From DASUBV01 sp963725175 (GTDB lineage Bacteria > Actinomycetota > Actinomycetes > Streptosporangiales > Streptosporangiaceae), in contig CAVRXH010000006.1 of assembly GCA_963725175.1 (NCBI GenBank), forward strand, positions 372,001-436,000: a DNA stretch of 64,000 bases, given 5' to 3'. Below the pieces are notes generated by a model. That model was not told the DNA's origin. It was given only the letters and a program-made list of their open reading frames with translations, and did not search any database. How positions within the stretch are numbered: position 1 is the stretch's first letter; each line of letters begins with the position of its first letter. Shown here piece after piece: positions 1 to 7,408 of the stretch. The position numbers and the translations under genes are program-made.

Positions 1-266
1 ACAACTTCCAGTTCACCGGGCAGCGGTTCTACCGGATCTCCGGCGGGCGGCTCGCCGGGCAGCTCCGCGATGTCGCCTACCAGGCGAACACCACGCAGTT
101 CTGGAACTCGGTGCAGGCGGTCGGCGGGCCGCAGACCTACGTGCTCGGCGGCACGTTCAACTGCGGCAAGGGCCAGCCCGGGCAGGTGGCCGGCGTCAGC
201 CACGGCTGCCCGGCGGTGGCGCTGAGCGGCATCAACATCCTGAACGCGACGCGGGAGGGCAGCTGA
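1..266 (+). CDS. tldD: TldD metalloprotease-family protein, C-terminal end (partial)
   Basis: The window opens inside this gene; about 87 C-terminal residues remain, ending at a TGA at 264-266. The visible part contains GTFNCGKGQPGQVAGVSHGC, the glycine-rich C-terminal signature of TldD. In this family TldD and TldE (PmbA) form a heterodimeric zinc protease in which TldD carries the metal site; that site lies upstream of the window. The stop overlaps the next start as TGATG, so the two genes are translationally coupled. The family call is secure from the tail motif and the TldE-type neighbour; the substrate cannot be told. Confidence 0.85.
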   Translation, partial: NFQFTGQRFYRISGGRLAGQLRDVAYQANTTQFWNSVQAVGGPQTYVLGGTFNCGKGQPGQVAGVSHGCPAVALSGINILNATREGS

Positions 267-1729
267 TGGCAGTGCGGCCGATGAATGGCGGCGACGGCAC
301 GGGGGCGTCCGCGCAGGAGCTGACCGAGCGGGCGCTGGCCGCGTCGCGCACCGACGAGTGCGTGGTGATCGCCCGCGAGTTCTCCGCGGCGAACCTGCGC
401 TGGGCCGGCAACACACTGACCACCAACGGCGTCGAGAGCTCCCGGCGGCTGACGGTCATCGCGATCGCCCGCGGGGCGGGCGGCGCCAGCGCCGGCGTGG
501 TCTCCGCGACCGTCACCGATCCGGGCCAGGTGGCCGGCGTCGTCGAGCTGGCCGAGCGGGCCGCCGCGCAGTGCCCGCCGGCGGCCGACGCCGAGCCGCT
601 GCCGGGTCCTGGGCCGGGGCCTGGACCGGGCGAGCCGGCCGGGGCTCAGGCGGCGGCTCAGGCCGGGGCCGGGTGGGAGGAGCCGCCGGCGGAGACCGGC
701 ATCGGGGTGCTGAGCCGGGTGGCCGCGGAGCTGGGCGGCGCGTTCGAGGCGGCGGCCGGGCAGCGACAGCTCTACGGGTACGCCGAGCACACCATGACCA
801 CCAGCTACCTCGGCACCTCGGCCGGCCTGCGGCTGCGGCACGTCCAGCCCGCCGGCTCCTTCGAGCTGACCGCCAGGGGCGCCGCGCCCGGCGCCTCGGC
901 GTGGGCGGCGACGACCACCCGTGACTTCACCGACATCGACGTCACCGCGATGGCGGACGGGCTCGCGCGGCGGCTCGGCTGGGCGCGGCGGCGCGTCGAG
1001 CTGCCACCGGGCCGGTACGAGACCCTGCTGCCGCCGACAGCGGTGGCGGACCTGATGATCTGCGTCAGCGGCGCGCTCGGCGCCCGCGACACCCGCGACG
1101 GGCGGACAGTGTTCAGCCGGCCCGGTGGCGGCACCGCGCTCGGCGAGCGGCTGGCCGGCCTGGACCTGTCGCTGCGCGGCGACCCAGGGCAGCCGGAGGT
1201 GGCCTGCGCGCCGTTCGTGCTCACGCACTCCTCCGACCGGATGCAGTCGGTGTTCGACAACGGGCAGCCGCTGGCGGCCACCGAGTGGATCTCCGGCGGC
1301 ACGCTGGCCGCGCTGGTCCAGACCCGGCACTCCGCGCGGGAGGCCTCGATGCCCCTCACGCCGCTCATCGACAACCTGATCCTCGACGTGCCAGACGGCG
1401 CCGTGCCGCTGCCGGAGATGATCGCGCAGACCAGCCGCGGGCTGCTGCTGACCAGCCTGTACTACGTCCGGGAGGTGGACTCGCAGACGCTGCTGGCGAC
1501 CGGGCTGACCAGGGACGGCGTGTACCTGATCGAGAACGGCGAGATCACCGGTGCGGTGAACAACTTCCGGTTCAACGAGAGCCCGGCCGCCATGCTCGCC
1601 AGGACCACCCAGGCCGGGCCGGCGGAGCGGACCCTCGCCCGCGAGTTCGGCGAGTACGTGCCGCGTACCGTGATGGCGCCGCTGCGGGTCGAGGGCTTCC
1701 ACATGTCGTCGGTGAGCCAGGCGACATAG
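266..1729 (+). CDS. TldE/PmbA-like metallopeptidase subunit
   Basis: 487 residues, starting at the ATG that overlaps the TldD stop. It has the TldE layout: an N-terminal alpha/beta domain (FSAANLRWAGNTLTTNGVES), a Pro/Gly/Ala-rich linker near residues 110-130, and a C-terminal beta domain with SRGLLLTSLYYVREVDSQT and LIENGEITGAVNNFRFNESP. The family's TldE proteins lack the HExxxH zinc motif and act as partner of TldD; no such motif is visible here, consistent with that. Its tight coupling to tldD implies a heterodimer. The role (peptide maturation or protein turnover) is inference. Confidence 0.85.
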   Translation: MAVRPMNGGDGTGASAQELTERALAASRTDECVVIAREFSAANLRWAGNTLTTNGVESSRRLTVIAIARGAGGASAGVVSATVTDPGQVAGVVELAERAAAQCPPAADAEPLPGPGPGPGPGEPAGAQAAAQAGAGWEEPPAETGIGVLSRVAAELGGAFEAAAGQRQLYGYAEHTMTTSYLGTSAGLRLRHVQPAGSFELTARGAAPGASAWAATTTRDFTDIDVTAMADGLARRLGWARRRVELPPGRYETLLPPTAVADLMICVSGALGARDTRDGRTVFSRPGGGTALGERLAGLDLSLRGDPGQPEVACAPFVLTHSSDRMQSVFDNGQPLAATEWISGGTLAALVQTRHSAREASMPLTPLIDNLILDVPDGAVPLPEMIAQTSRGLLLTSLYYVREVDSQTLLATGLTRDGVYLIENGEITGAVNNFRFNESPAAMLARTTQAGPAERTLAREFGEYVPRTVMAPLRVEGFHMSSVSQAT

Positions 1730-1756
1730 CGCCGGTCCGGGCCGGGCGCTGGCTGG

Positions 1757-1969
1757 CTACGCGTCTTCCAGCCGGAAGCCGACCTTGAGGCCGACCTGGT
1801 AGTGCGCCACCTCGCCGTCCACGATCTGGCCGCGGACCTGGGTGACCTCGAACCAGTCCAGGTGCCGCAGCGTCTCCCCCGCCCGGTGCAGCGCGCCGCG
1901 GATGGCCGGCTCGATGCCCTCCGGCGACGTCCCGACGATCTCGGTGACACGGTAAGTACGCTCGCTCAT
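1757..1969 (-). CDS. dodecin family flavin-binding protein
   Basis: About 70 residues, beginning SERTYRVTEIVGTSPEGIE and ending in VGLKVGFRLEDA. This is the single-domain beta-alpha-beta-beta fold of dodecins, which assemble into hollow dodecamers that store or buffer flavins. The ATG at 1969 is chosen because GGAGG sits five bases upstream; an in-frame GTG at 1981 would bury that site. The conserved dodecin features are present: the V-x-E-I-V-G-T-S opening, the WFEV strand and the Q-V-G-L-K-V-G-F strand. It lies back to back with the FMN-dependent oxidase that follows, so a local flavin link is plausible but inferred. Confidence 0.85.
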   Translation of the reverse strand: MSERTYRVTEIVGTSPEGIEPAIRGALHRAGETLRHLDWFEVTQVRGQIVDGEVAHYQVGLKVGFRLEDA

Positions 1970-1990
1970 CCGTTCCTCCACACTGGTGTC

Positions 1991-3073
1991 GTGACTCCAG
2001 ACATCGCCCGGCTACAGCGCCAGGCCGCCGCGCTGCTGCCGCGCGGGGTCTACGACTACTATGCCGGCGCGGCGGGCCGGGAGCGGACCGCACACGCCAG
2101 CGTTCGCGCCTGGCGGCATACCTGGCTGGCGCCGCGGGTGCTCCGCGACGTGACCGCGGTGGACACCAGCACCGAGCTGCTCGGCACGCGGCTGGCCACC
2201 CCGGTGGCGGTGGCGCCGACCGGCTTCCACAAGCTCGCGCACCCCGACGGGGAGCTGGCCACCGCGGCCGGCGCCGCCAGGGCCGGGGCCCTGTTCGTGC
2301 TGTCCACCCGCAGCACCTGCCGGATCGAGGACGTCGGCGCGGCCGTCGCGGCGGCGGGCGGCACCTGGTGGTTCCAGGTCTACGTGCTGCGCGACCGGGA
2401 CATCACCGCCGGGCTGGCCGCTCGCGCGGCCGCCGCCGGGGCCGCCGCCCTGGTGCTGACCGCCGACACCCCGGAGGTCGGGCGCAAGCGCCGGGACAGC
2501 GACGACCTGGACATCGCCGATTCCTACGTGAACACCGGCCGCCCCGCTGACCCCGGCGCGCTGGCTCAGGCCGCCGACGTGACGACAGCGGACATCGGCT
2601 GGCTGGCTGAGGTGAGCGGCGGGCTGCCGGTCGTGGTCAAGGGCGTGCTGCGCGCCGATGACGCGGCGCGGTGCGCGGCCGCCGGGGCGGCGGCGGTGCT
2701 GGTGTCCAACCACGGCGGCCGCCAGCTCGACGGCGCGGTGCCGACCGCCTGGGCGCTGCCTCCTGTCGCCGCCGCGCTGGCTGGCTCCGGGACGCCCGCG
2801 TACGTGGACGGCGGGATCCGCCGCGGCGAGGACGTGCTTTCCGCGCTCGCCCTGGGTGCCAGGGCGGTGCTGGTCGGCCGGCCCGTGCTGTGGGCGCTGG
2901 CCTGCGGCGGCGCGGACGGCGTCACCGAGCTGCTGACCGGGCTCACCGGCGGCCTGGCGCACGCGATGGCGCTGGCCGGGGCGGCGACGCTTGACCAGGC
3001 CGCGGGCCTGGCCGCGGAACCCGCGGTGCGCCGGTCCTGGCCGCCCGGCGGCTGGACTACCTTGGAAGCGTGA
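1991..3073 (+). CDS. FMN-dependent alpha-hydroxy-acid oxidase/dehydrogenase
   Basis: About 360 residues from a GTG at 1991, 21 bases from the dodecin start on the other strand. Family motifs are in order: YDYYAGAA near residue 25, the FMN-binding VAVAPTGFHKLAHPDGE, WFQVYVLRDRD, LTADTPEVGRKRRD, the active-site segment VVVKGVLRADDA, then SNHGGRQLDG with the catalytic His and substrate Arg, and YVDGGIRRGEDVLSALALGA, VLVGRP near the C-terminus. These mark the glycolate/lactate/L-mandelate oxidase family, which oxidises 2-hydroxy acids to 2-oxo acids. Substrate cannot be assigned. The stop overlaps the next gene's start as GTGA. Confidence 0.88.
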   Translation: MTPDIARLQRQAAALLPRGVYDYYAGAAGRERTAHASVRAWRHTWLAPRVLRDVTAVDTSTELLGTRLATPVAVAPTGFHKLAHPDGELATAAGAARAGALFVLSTRSTCRIEDVGAAVAAAGGTWWFQVYVLRDRDITAGLAARAAAAGAAALVLTADTPEVGRKRRDSDDLDIADSYVNTGRPADPGALAQAADVTTADIGWLAEVSGGLPVVVKGVLRADDAARCAAAGAAAVLVSNHGGRQLDGAVPTAWALPPVAAALAGSGTPAYVDGGIRRGEDVLSALALGARAVLVGRPVLWALACGGADGVTELLTGLTGGLAHAMALAGAATLDQAAGLAAEPAVRRSWPPGGWTTLEA

Positions 3074-3534
3074 GCCAAGGCCAGCTCCCGTCAGGGAATC
3101 CGTCACCGCGCAAGGCAGCGTCAGGCAAGGCAGCGTCAGGCAAGGCAGGACGCCGCCAGCGGGCGCAGCTGGTGACCGAGGCCAGGCCGTCCCTGGCGCA
3201 GGACATCGCCTACCGGCAGCGCCGGTACCTGATCATGATGGGCATCCGCGCCGTCTGCTTCATCGTCGCGGTCCTGTTCTTCGTCAACCACCTCGGCTGG
3301 CTGACCGCCATCCCCATCGTCGGCGCCATCGCCATTCCGTACTTCGCCGTGATCTTCGCCAACGCCGGGCGCGAGCCCGTCGTGCGCCGGGGGTTCATCC
3401 CCTACGAGCCGAACCTCCCGGTGCGCCGCCAGCCAGGCGATGGCGACACGCCGGACGTGCCGGGCGGCACCGGCCCAAGTTTCCATGATCCCGGCAGTAC
3501 GGGCGACACCGGCGCGCCTCCGCAAAACGCCTGA
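3070..3534 (+). CDS. DUF3099 membrane protein
   Basis: 154 residues starting at the GTG that overlaps the preceding stop. A basic N-terminus carries a short repeat (KAASGKAASGKAG, from three near-identical 12-base units at 3110-3145). It is followed by ARPSLAQDIAYRQRRYLIMMGIR and two transmembrane segments (roughly residues 58-76 and 80-98), then a hydrophilic Pro/Gly/Thr-rich tail. The R-Q-R-R-Y-L-I-M-M-G-I-R plus two-helix pattern is the DUF3099 family, which is actinobacterial and of unknown function. Coupling to the oxidase gene suggests co-expression only. Confidence 0.75.
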   Translation: MSQGQLPSGNPSPRKAASGKAASGKAGRRQRAQLVTEARPSLAQDIAYRQRRYLIMMGIRAVCFIVAVLFFVNHLGWLTAIPIVGAIAIPYFAVIFANAGREPVVRRGFIPYEPNLPVRRQPGDGDTPDVPGGTGPSFHDPGSTGDTGAPPQNA

Positions 3535-3628
3535 TCCCGCCCGATCCGGGTACACAAGAACAGGTCGTAAAGGGGCGTCAGGGCACGACTAGACAGGGTG
3601 CGTGACGAGATTGGCTCGTAATCCGGTC

Positions 3629-3658
3629 TTGACGCACAACGGGGAGGTTCGGTGTAAC
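3629..3658 (+). promoter_or_regulatory. Candidate housekeeping-type promoter of the structured RNA
   Basis: TTGACG at 3629-3634 and TGTAAC at 3653-3658 are separated by 18 bases, a reasonable primary sigma-factor promoter. It would start transcription near 3665, just before the first of three C-loop hairpins. A GGGGAGG at 3641-3647 could alternatively be a ribosome site for a short reading frame starting at 3659. Confidence 0.45.
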
Positions 3659-3661
3659 ATG

Positions 3662-3785
3662 ATTCTCGGTGCTCTGGTCCCCCGCTGGGGCACCGTGCCG
3701 GCGTTCCGGGCCCCCGTCGGAGCGCCGATGAATGCGACGCCGGGTGGTTTGCCCCCGTAGCCACCCGGCGTCGCTCTATCTCTAG
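3662..3785 (+). ncRNA. Structured small RNA with three C-rich-loop hairpins (6C-like)
   Basis: Three adjacent stem-loops each expose a run of five C. Hairpin 1: stem 3667-3674 with 3688-3695, loop with C5 at 3679-3683. Hairpin 2: ten-base stem 3699-3708 with 3718-3727 (one G-U), loop GGCCCCCGT. Hairpin 3: perfect 14-base stem 3734-3747 with 3761-3774, loop TTTGCCCCCGTAG; it could also act as a terminator. A promoter-like element sits just upstream. Hairpins with C runs in the loops are the hallmark of the 6C small RNA found widely in actinobacteria, where C-rich loops are thought to pair with G-rich ribosome sites. Assignment to that family is by resemblance and needs a covariance search. Strand is taken from the promoter. 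Confidence 0.6.
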
Positions 3786-3805
3786 GGACGTTAACCTCCA
3801 GAGTC

Positions 3806-3841
3806 GTAACTCTGAGTATCAGCCTTGCAGTAACTCTCAGT
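3806..3841. repeat. Two direct copies of GTAACTCTSAGT
   Basis: GTAACTCTGAGT (3806-3817) and GTAACTCTCAGT (3830-3841) repeat with a 24-base period in the non-coding stretch between the structured RNA and the 3' end of the ABC permease. The spacing is close to two helical turns, as for tandem regulator sites, but no promoter is obvious. The rest of 3842-4015 shows nothing further that I can support. Confidence 0.4.
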
Positions 3842-4015
3842 GGCGGATCTGCGGACCGGATACGCGCTTGTTTGTCTTCATCGCCCGGCCACCGGAGCCA
3901 CGAAGTCGCCGGGCTGGGCACCGCGCCGCGCATGTCAACGTGCATGTTGCACGCAGAACGCGCCAGCCGGCGGCCCGCCTCTGGACCGCCGGCCGTGCCG
4001 CCTGGCGGGTGACTC

Positions 4016-4933
4016 CTATTCGGTCTTGCGGAACTCCGCAATGGCGATTGCCATGAGCGTCAGGCCCATTACCGCGACTATTGCCAGTGATGCCCATAGC
4101 GGTACAAGCCAGCCATCCCAGGTAATGCCGGGAGCCAGAACCTTAGAGAACGCTGGCGGAAAGCTGAGATAACTGAAAACCGCGTGCCGCATGGGGCCGA
4201 CAACGTAGGTCAGCGGGTCGATTCTTGTCAGCACGCTGAGCCACGCCGGCAGCCCGCTCAGCGGGTACAGCGCACCCGACAGGAAGAACAGCGGCATGAC
4301 GAGCATCTGGGTCAGCGCCATAAACGCCTGGAACTGCTTGATCCGCGCCGCCATCATCACCCCGAACGCGGTCAGCGTGAAGGCCAGCAGCAGCAGCTCC
4401 CCGACCAGCGTGAGCAGCAGCAGCGGGTTGTAGGGCACGTGCGCCAGGCCCGCGAGGGCCAGGAAGATCACGCCCTGGAACGTGGCGATCGTGGCACCGC
4501 CCAGGCACTTCCCGATCACTATCGAGGCCCGGCTAACCGGCGCCACCAGGATCTCCCGCAGGAACCCGAACTCCCGGTCCCAGACGATCGACGCCGCCGA
4601 GAAAATGGCCGTGAACAGCACCGACATCGCCAGTACACCGGGGTAGATGAAGGTCTGGAAGTGCACTCCCGGTGGCATGCTGCGACCTGCAAGGGCAGAC
4701 AAGCCGGTTCCCAGGATGAACAGGAACAGCAGCGGCTGAACCAGGGACGTGACCGCGCGCAGCCGGTCAGTCCGGAACCTGATCAGCTCACGCCGCCAGA
4801 CAATCGAGACCGCGCGGACATCGTGCCGCAGCCCGCCGCGCGGCGCCGCCACCCGGATCCGGGCCGCCACCGACTCCTGGCCGGCGCCGGGGTCCGCCTG
4901 CGGCAGGCCCGTCGTCTGAGCCGCCATGCTCAC
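4016..4933 (-). CDS. ABC-2 type exporter permease (DrrB-like)
   Basis: 305 residues. After a hydrophilic N-terminus of about 50 residues come six hydrophobic segments, starting with LVQPLLFLFILGTGLSALAG. A conserved ABC-2 stretch follows: SIVWDREFGFLREILVAPVSRASIVIGKCLGG (split here as SIVWDREFGFLREILVAP, then VSRASIVIGKCLGG), then GALYPLSGLPAWLSVLTRIDPLTYVVGPMR in two parts. This is the permease of daunorubicin-resistance-type (DrrAB) exporters. Its start overlaps the end of the ATPase gene by four bases (ATGA), so the two are one operon. Substrate is unknown; hydrophobic drugs or lipids are usual for the family. Confidence 0.88.
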   Translation of the reverse strand: MSMAAQTTGLPQADPGAGQESVAARIRVAAPRGGLRHDVRAVSIVWRRELIRFRTDRLRAVTSLVQPLLFLFILGTGLSALAGRSMPPGVHFQTFIYPGVLAMSVLFTAIFSAASIVWDREFGFLREILVAPVSRASIVIGKCLGGATIATFQGVIFLALAGLAHVPYNPLLLLTLVGELLLLAFTLTAFGVMMAARIKQFQAFMALTQMLVMPLFFLSGALYPLSGLPAWLSVLTRIDPLTYVVGPMRHAVFSYLSFPPAFSKVLAPGITWDGWLVPLWASLAIVAVMGLTLMAIAIAEFRKTE

Positions 4934-5961
4934 CGTCCTCCCCGCAGGCGCGCCATCTGGCGCATCCGGTCCATTCCTGAAGCCTCGGCGTCACGGATAG
5001 TAGTCCCGGTGTAGGACATGAAGACGTCGTCCAGTGACGGTCTGGATACGCTGACCGACCGGATCGCCACCGGGAACTCCGCGAAAAGCCGGGGCACGAA
5101 CTGCTCCCCGGCCGCGACCGCGAAGGTCACCGCGCCCTCGCGAACCGCCGCCTCGATGCCGAACTGGTCCGCTAGCGCAACGATCGCGGCACCGTCATCG
5201 GCCGTCTGGATCTGCACCCGGTCCCTGCCGACGCTCGCCTTCAGGGCTTCCGGCGAGTCGATTGCCACGATTTTGCCGTGGTCGATAATCGCGATCCGGT
5301 CACAGTGCTCCGCCTCGTCCATGTAGTGCGTGGTCAGGAAGATGGTGATGTCCTCCTGCCGCTTCAGCTCGTTGATGTACGCCCAGATCGAGGACCTGGT
5401 CTGCGGGTCTAGCCCGACCGTCGGCTCGTCAAGGAACAGCACGTGCGGCGCGTGCAGCAGGCCGCGGGCGATCTCCAGGCGGCGCTTCATGCCGCCGGAG
5501 AACGTCGATACCCTGCTGCCCCGCCGCTCCCAGAGCCCGACCATCTCCAGCACCTGGCGCATCCGCGGCCCGATCGCCGAGCGCGGCACCCCGTACAGCT
5601 CCGCGTGGAACCGGAGGTTCTGCTCCGCGGTGAGGTAGTTATCCAGCGTCGTGTCCTGGAAGACCAGGCCGATCGACCGGCGCACCGCGTCCCGCTGGGT
5701 CGCCGCGTCGTAGCCCGCCACCCGGGCCGCGCCCGCCGTCGCGTTCGCGAGCGTGCACAAGATCTTGATCGTGGTCGTCTTGCCGGCCCCGTTCGGGCCG
5801 AGGAACCCGAAGGTCTCGCCCCGGCTCACCGCGAAGTCGATGCCCCGGACCGCCTCGATGTCACCGTAGCTCTTCGTCAGCCCGGTGACCTTGATCACCT
5901 CGTCGGCGGCGGGCCCGGCCTGATGGCCGGTGCCCGCCTCGGTCTCGGTGCCTGCCGCCAT
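4930..5961 (-). CDS. ABC exporter ATP-binding protein (DrrA-like)
   Basis: 343 residues with a complete nucleotide-binding domain: Walker A GPNGAGKTT (about residue 53), Q-loop VFQDTT, signature FSGGMKRRLEIARGL, Walker B VLFLDEPTVGLDPQ and switch histidine TTHYMD. The extra C-terminal domain ending SVSRPSLDDVFMSYTG is characteristic of DrrA/CcmA-type drug exporters. It is translationally coupled to the ABC-2 permease downstream, and a PadR repressor gene lies 42 bases upstream on the same strand, the usual arrangement for repressor-controlled multidrug export. Confidence 0.9.
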   Translation of the reverse strand: MAAGTETEAGTGHQAGPAADEVIKVTGLTKSYGDIEAVRGIDFAVSRGETFGFLGPNGAGKTTTIKILCTLANATAGAARVAGYDAATQRDAVRRSIGLVFQDTTLDNYLTAEQNLRFHAELYGVPRSAIGPRMRQVLEMVGLWERRGSRVSTFSGGMKRRLEIARGLLHAPHVLFLDEPTVGLDPQTRSSIWAYINELKRQEDITIFLTTHYMDEAEHCDRIAIIDHGKIVAIDSPEALKASVGRDRVQIQTADDGAAIVALADQFGIEAAVREGAVTFAVAAGEQFVPRLFAEFPVAIRSVSVSRPSLDDVFMSYTGTTIRDAEASGMDRMRQMARLRGGR

Positions 5962-6003
5962 ATGCCGCCTCCTTGACCTCGTCCGTCCGAGCCTAACCGG
6001 CCG

Positions 6004-6753
6004 CTACTTCGCCTCGCCGGAGTCGGCAGCGTCGGCGGCCGCGTCGTCCTCGTCGGCCGCGAGGATGCGGTACAGCGACTTGCGCGTGTCGGTCAGCACC
6101 TTGCGCGCCTGCGCCTGCTGCGCCTCCGTGCCCGCGCTGATCACCTGGAACGCCGCCATGCCGAGCTGGCCAAGCAGCGAGCGCATCTCGATCACCGTGT
6201 CCCCGGTGCCGCCCGCTACCTCATCCCACGGCGCGCGCAGCTCGTCCGGGTGCTCGTCCGCGTAGCTGCGGCCTTCGTCGGTCAGCACGTAGCCGCGCCG
6301 CCCGCCGTCTCCCGACTCCGCCCGGATCAGGCCCTCGTCCTCCAGCTGCTGAAGCGCCGGGTACACCGAGCCAGGGCTCGGCCGCCAGATGCCGCCGCTG
6401 CGCTCGCCGATCTCCTGGATGATCTGATAGCCGTTCATCGGCTGCTCGGCCAGCAGCGCCAGCGCCGCCGCCCGGACATCGCCGCGCCGTGCCCGCATGC
6501 CGCGCGTCCGCGGCTCACCCGGCATCGGCCCGAAACCGTGGAAGCCAGGCGGCATCGGCGGCAGCGGCGGCCTGCCGGGGTACCCGCCGCCGCGCACGTG
6601 GCCGCGCCTGCCGCCGCGTCCCCTGCGGCCTTCCTCGTCACTGCGCTCCCTGCGGCCTTCCCGCTCGCCGTCGCCGTGACCATGGTGATGCCACGCGGCG
6701 GCCAGGTGCGCTCGCTCCCGGTCCTCACTGGTCCAGAACTCTTCGTCTCTCAT
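6004..6753 (-). CDS. PadR family transcriptional regulator
   Basis: 249 residues. The winged-helix domain spans roughly residues 88-165 (LALLAEQPMNGYQIIQEIGE, then PSPGSVYPALQQLEDEGLI and GRRGYVLTDEGR), which is typical PadR. The C-terminal part (about 170-235) is the helical dimerisation region. The first 85 residues are an unusual low-complexity His/Gly/Arg/Pro extension (HHHGHGDGEREGRRE, then Pro/Met/Gly runs). The ATG has a GGAGAG site just upstream. It is the first gene of the operon with the ABC exporter, so it probably represses its own operon; the palindrome at 6841-6872 is the likely operator. Confidence 0.88.
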   Translation of the reverse strand: MRDEEFWTSEDRERAHLAAAWHHHGHGDGEREGRRERSDEEGRRGRGGRRGHVRGGGYPGRPPLPPMPPGFHGFGPMPGEPRTRGMRARRGDVRAAALALLAEQPMNGYQIIQEIGERSGGIWRPSPGSVYPALQQLEDEGLIRAESGDGGRRGYVLTDEGRSYADEHPDELRAPWDEVAGGTGDTVIEMRSLLGQLGMAAFQVISAGTEAQQAQARKVLTDTRKSLYRILAADEDDAAADAADSGEAK

Positions 6754-6840
6754 GTCTCTCTCCTTGTTCGTGTGGCCCCGTCTCGCAGCCTGATTCGCTT
6801 CACTGTCGTATTCTCAGACTGTCTTCGGAGCTTCCGGATA

Positions 6841-6872
6841 GCTCAAAGATATATCGTTAACATTCTTAGAGC
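6841..6872. promoter_or_regulatory. Interrupted palindrome upstream of padR (candidate operator)
   Basis: Arms GCTCAAAGA and TCTTAGAGC flank a 14-base AT-rich centre that contains GATATATC and GTTAAC. Eight of nine arm positions pair. It lies about 90 bases upstream of the padR start, in the only AT-rich stretch of the locus. PadR proteins usually bind AT-rich dyads in their own promoter. Confidence 0.5.
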
Positions 6873-7159
6873 AAGCCCTCCGAAGAACTTCGTGCCGGAT
6901 TTTGCCGCCCGCGCCTCTTGCTGTTATCAGATGTGCAGCGGGACGGGTGGGCGAGCGGCGCGGGCCAGGGCCGACGGGTGGACGTCGGCGGCGGACGTCG
7001 GCGGCGGACGCGGGCAAACAGCCGCAGGAGGGCAGGCGCAGGCCGAGGCGGACGGACGGACGCGGAGAGCGATATGAGGACGGTCGGAAACTGTCGGGAT
7101 GTCAGCTGCTACGGGTCCGGTACTGCCGCGGCCCTGCTACCGGATCGCTGCGGAGCCGC
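6873..7159. other. Non-coding stretch between padR operator and DUF6457 gene
   Basis: About 290 bases without a supportable gene. The only structure I see is a 13-base tandem repeat (GACGTCGGCGGCG) in two copies at 6981-7006 followed by a partial third. Confidence 0.4.
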
Positions 7160-7405
7160 TCAGGACTGCCGGGATTCCTGGGGCCAGCGGGCGGCCAGGG
7201 CGCGCAGGCGCTCGGCTGCCTCCGTCAGGTCCTGTCCCCGGCCAGCGGCCAGGCCCAGCAGGAACGCCGTCAGCGGCGCGGCGGGGCGCTCCACCTGATG
7301 CGCGACATCGCGGGCCAGGTCCAGGATCTCCCTGGCCGGAGCGGCACCCGCCGGAAGGCCCAGCTCAGCGCAGGCCGCCGCCGTCCAGTCGTCGATGGTG
7401 GTCAC
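7160..7405 (-). CDS. DUF6457 small protein
   Basis: 81 residues: TTIDDWTAAACAELGLPAG at the N-terminus, then ILDLARDVAHQVERPAAPLT and LLGLAAGRG, and a helical C-terminus. This is the actinobacterial DUF6457 family, commonly encoded next to MobA-type nucleotidyltransferases. It is three bases downstream of the MobA-like gene, so it is very likely co-translated. Its predicted all-helical fold and position suggest an accessory role in molybdenum cofactor handling, but the function is not known. Confidence 0.75.
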   Translation of the reverse strand: MTTIDDWTAAACAELGLPAGAAPAREILDLARDVAHQVERPAAPLTAFLLGLAAGRGQDLTEAAERLRALAARWPQESRQS

Positions 7406-7408
7406 CGG

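Noticed and set aside
3659..3760. Short open frame (33 codons) with a GGGGAGG site upstream, across the structured RNA.
   Set aside because: The stop lies in the third hairpin loop and the same bases are needed for three stems; a coding role is possible but an RNA explains more of the sequence.
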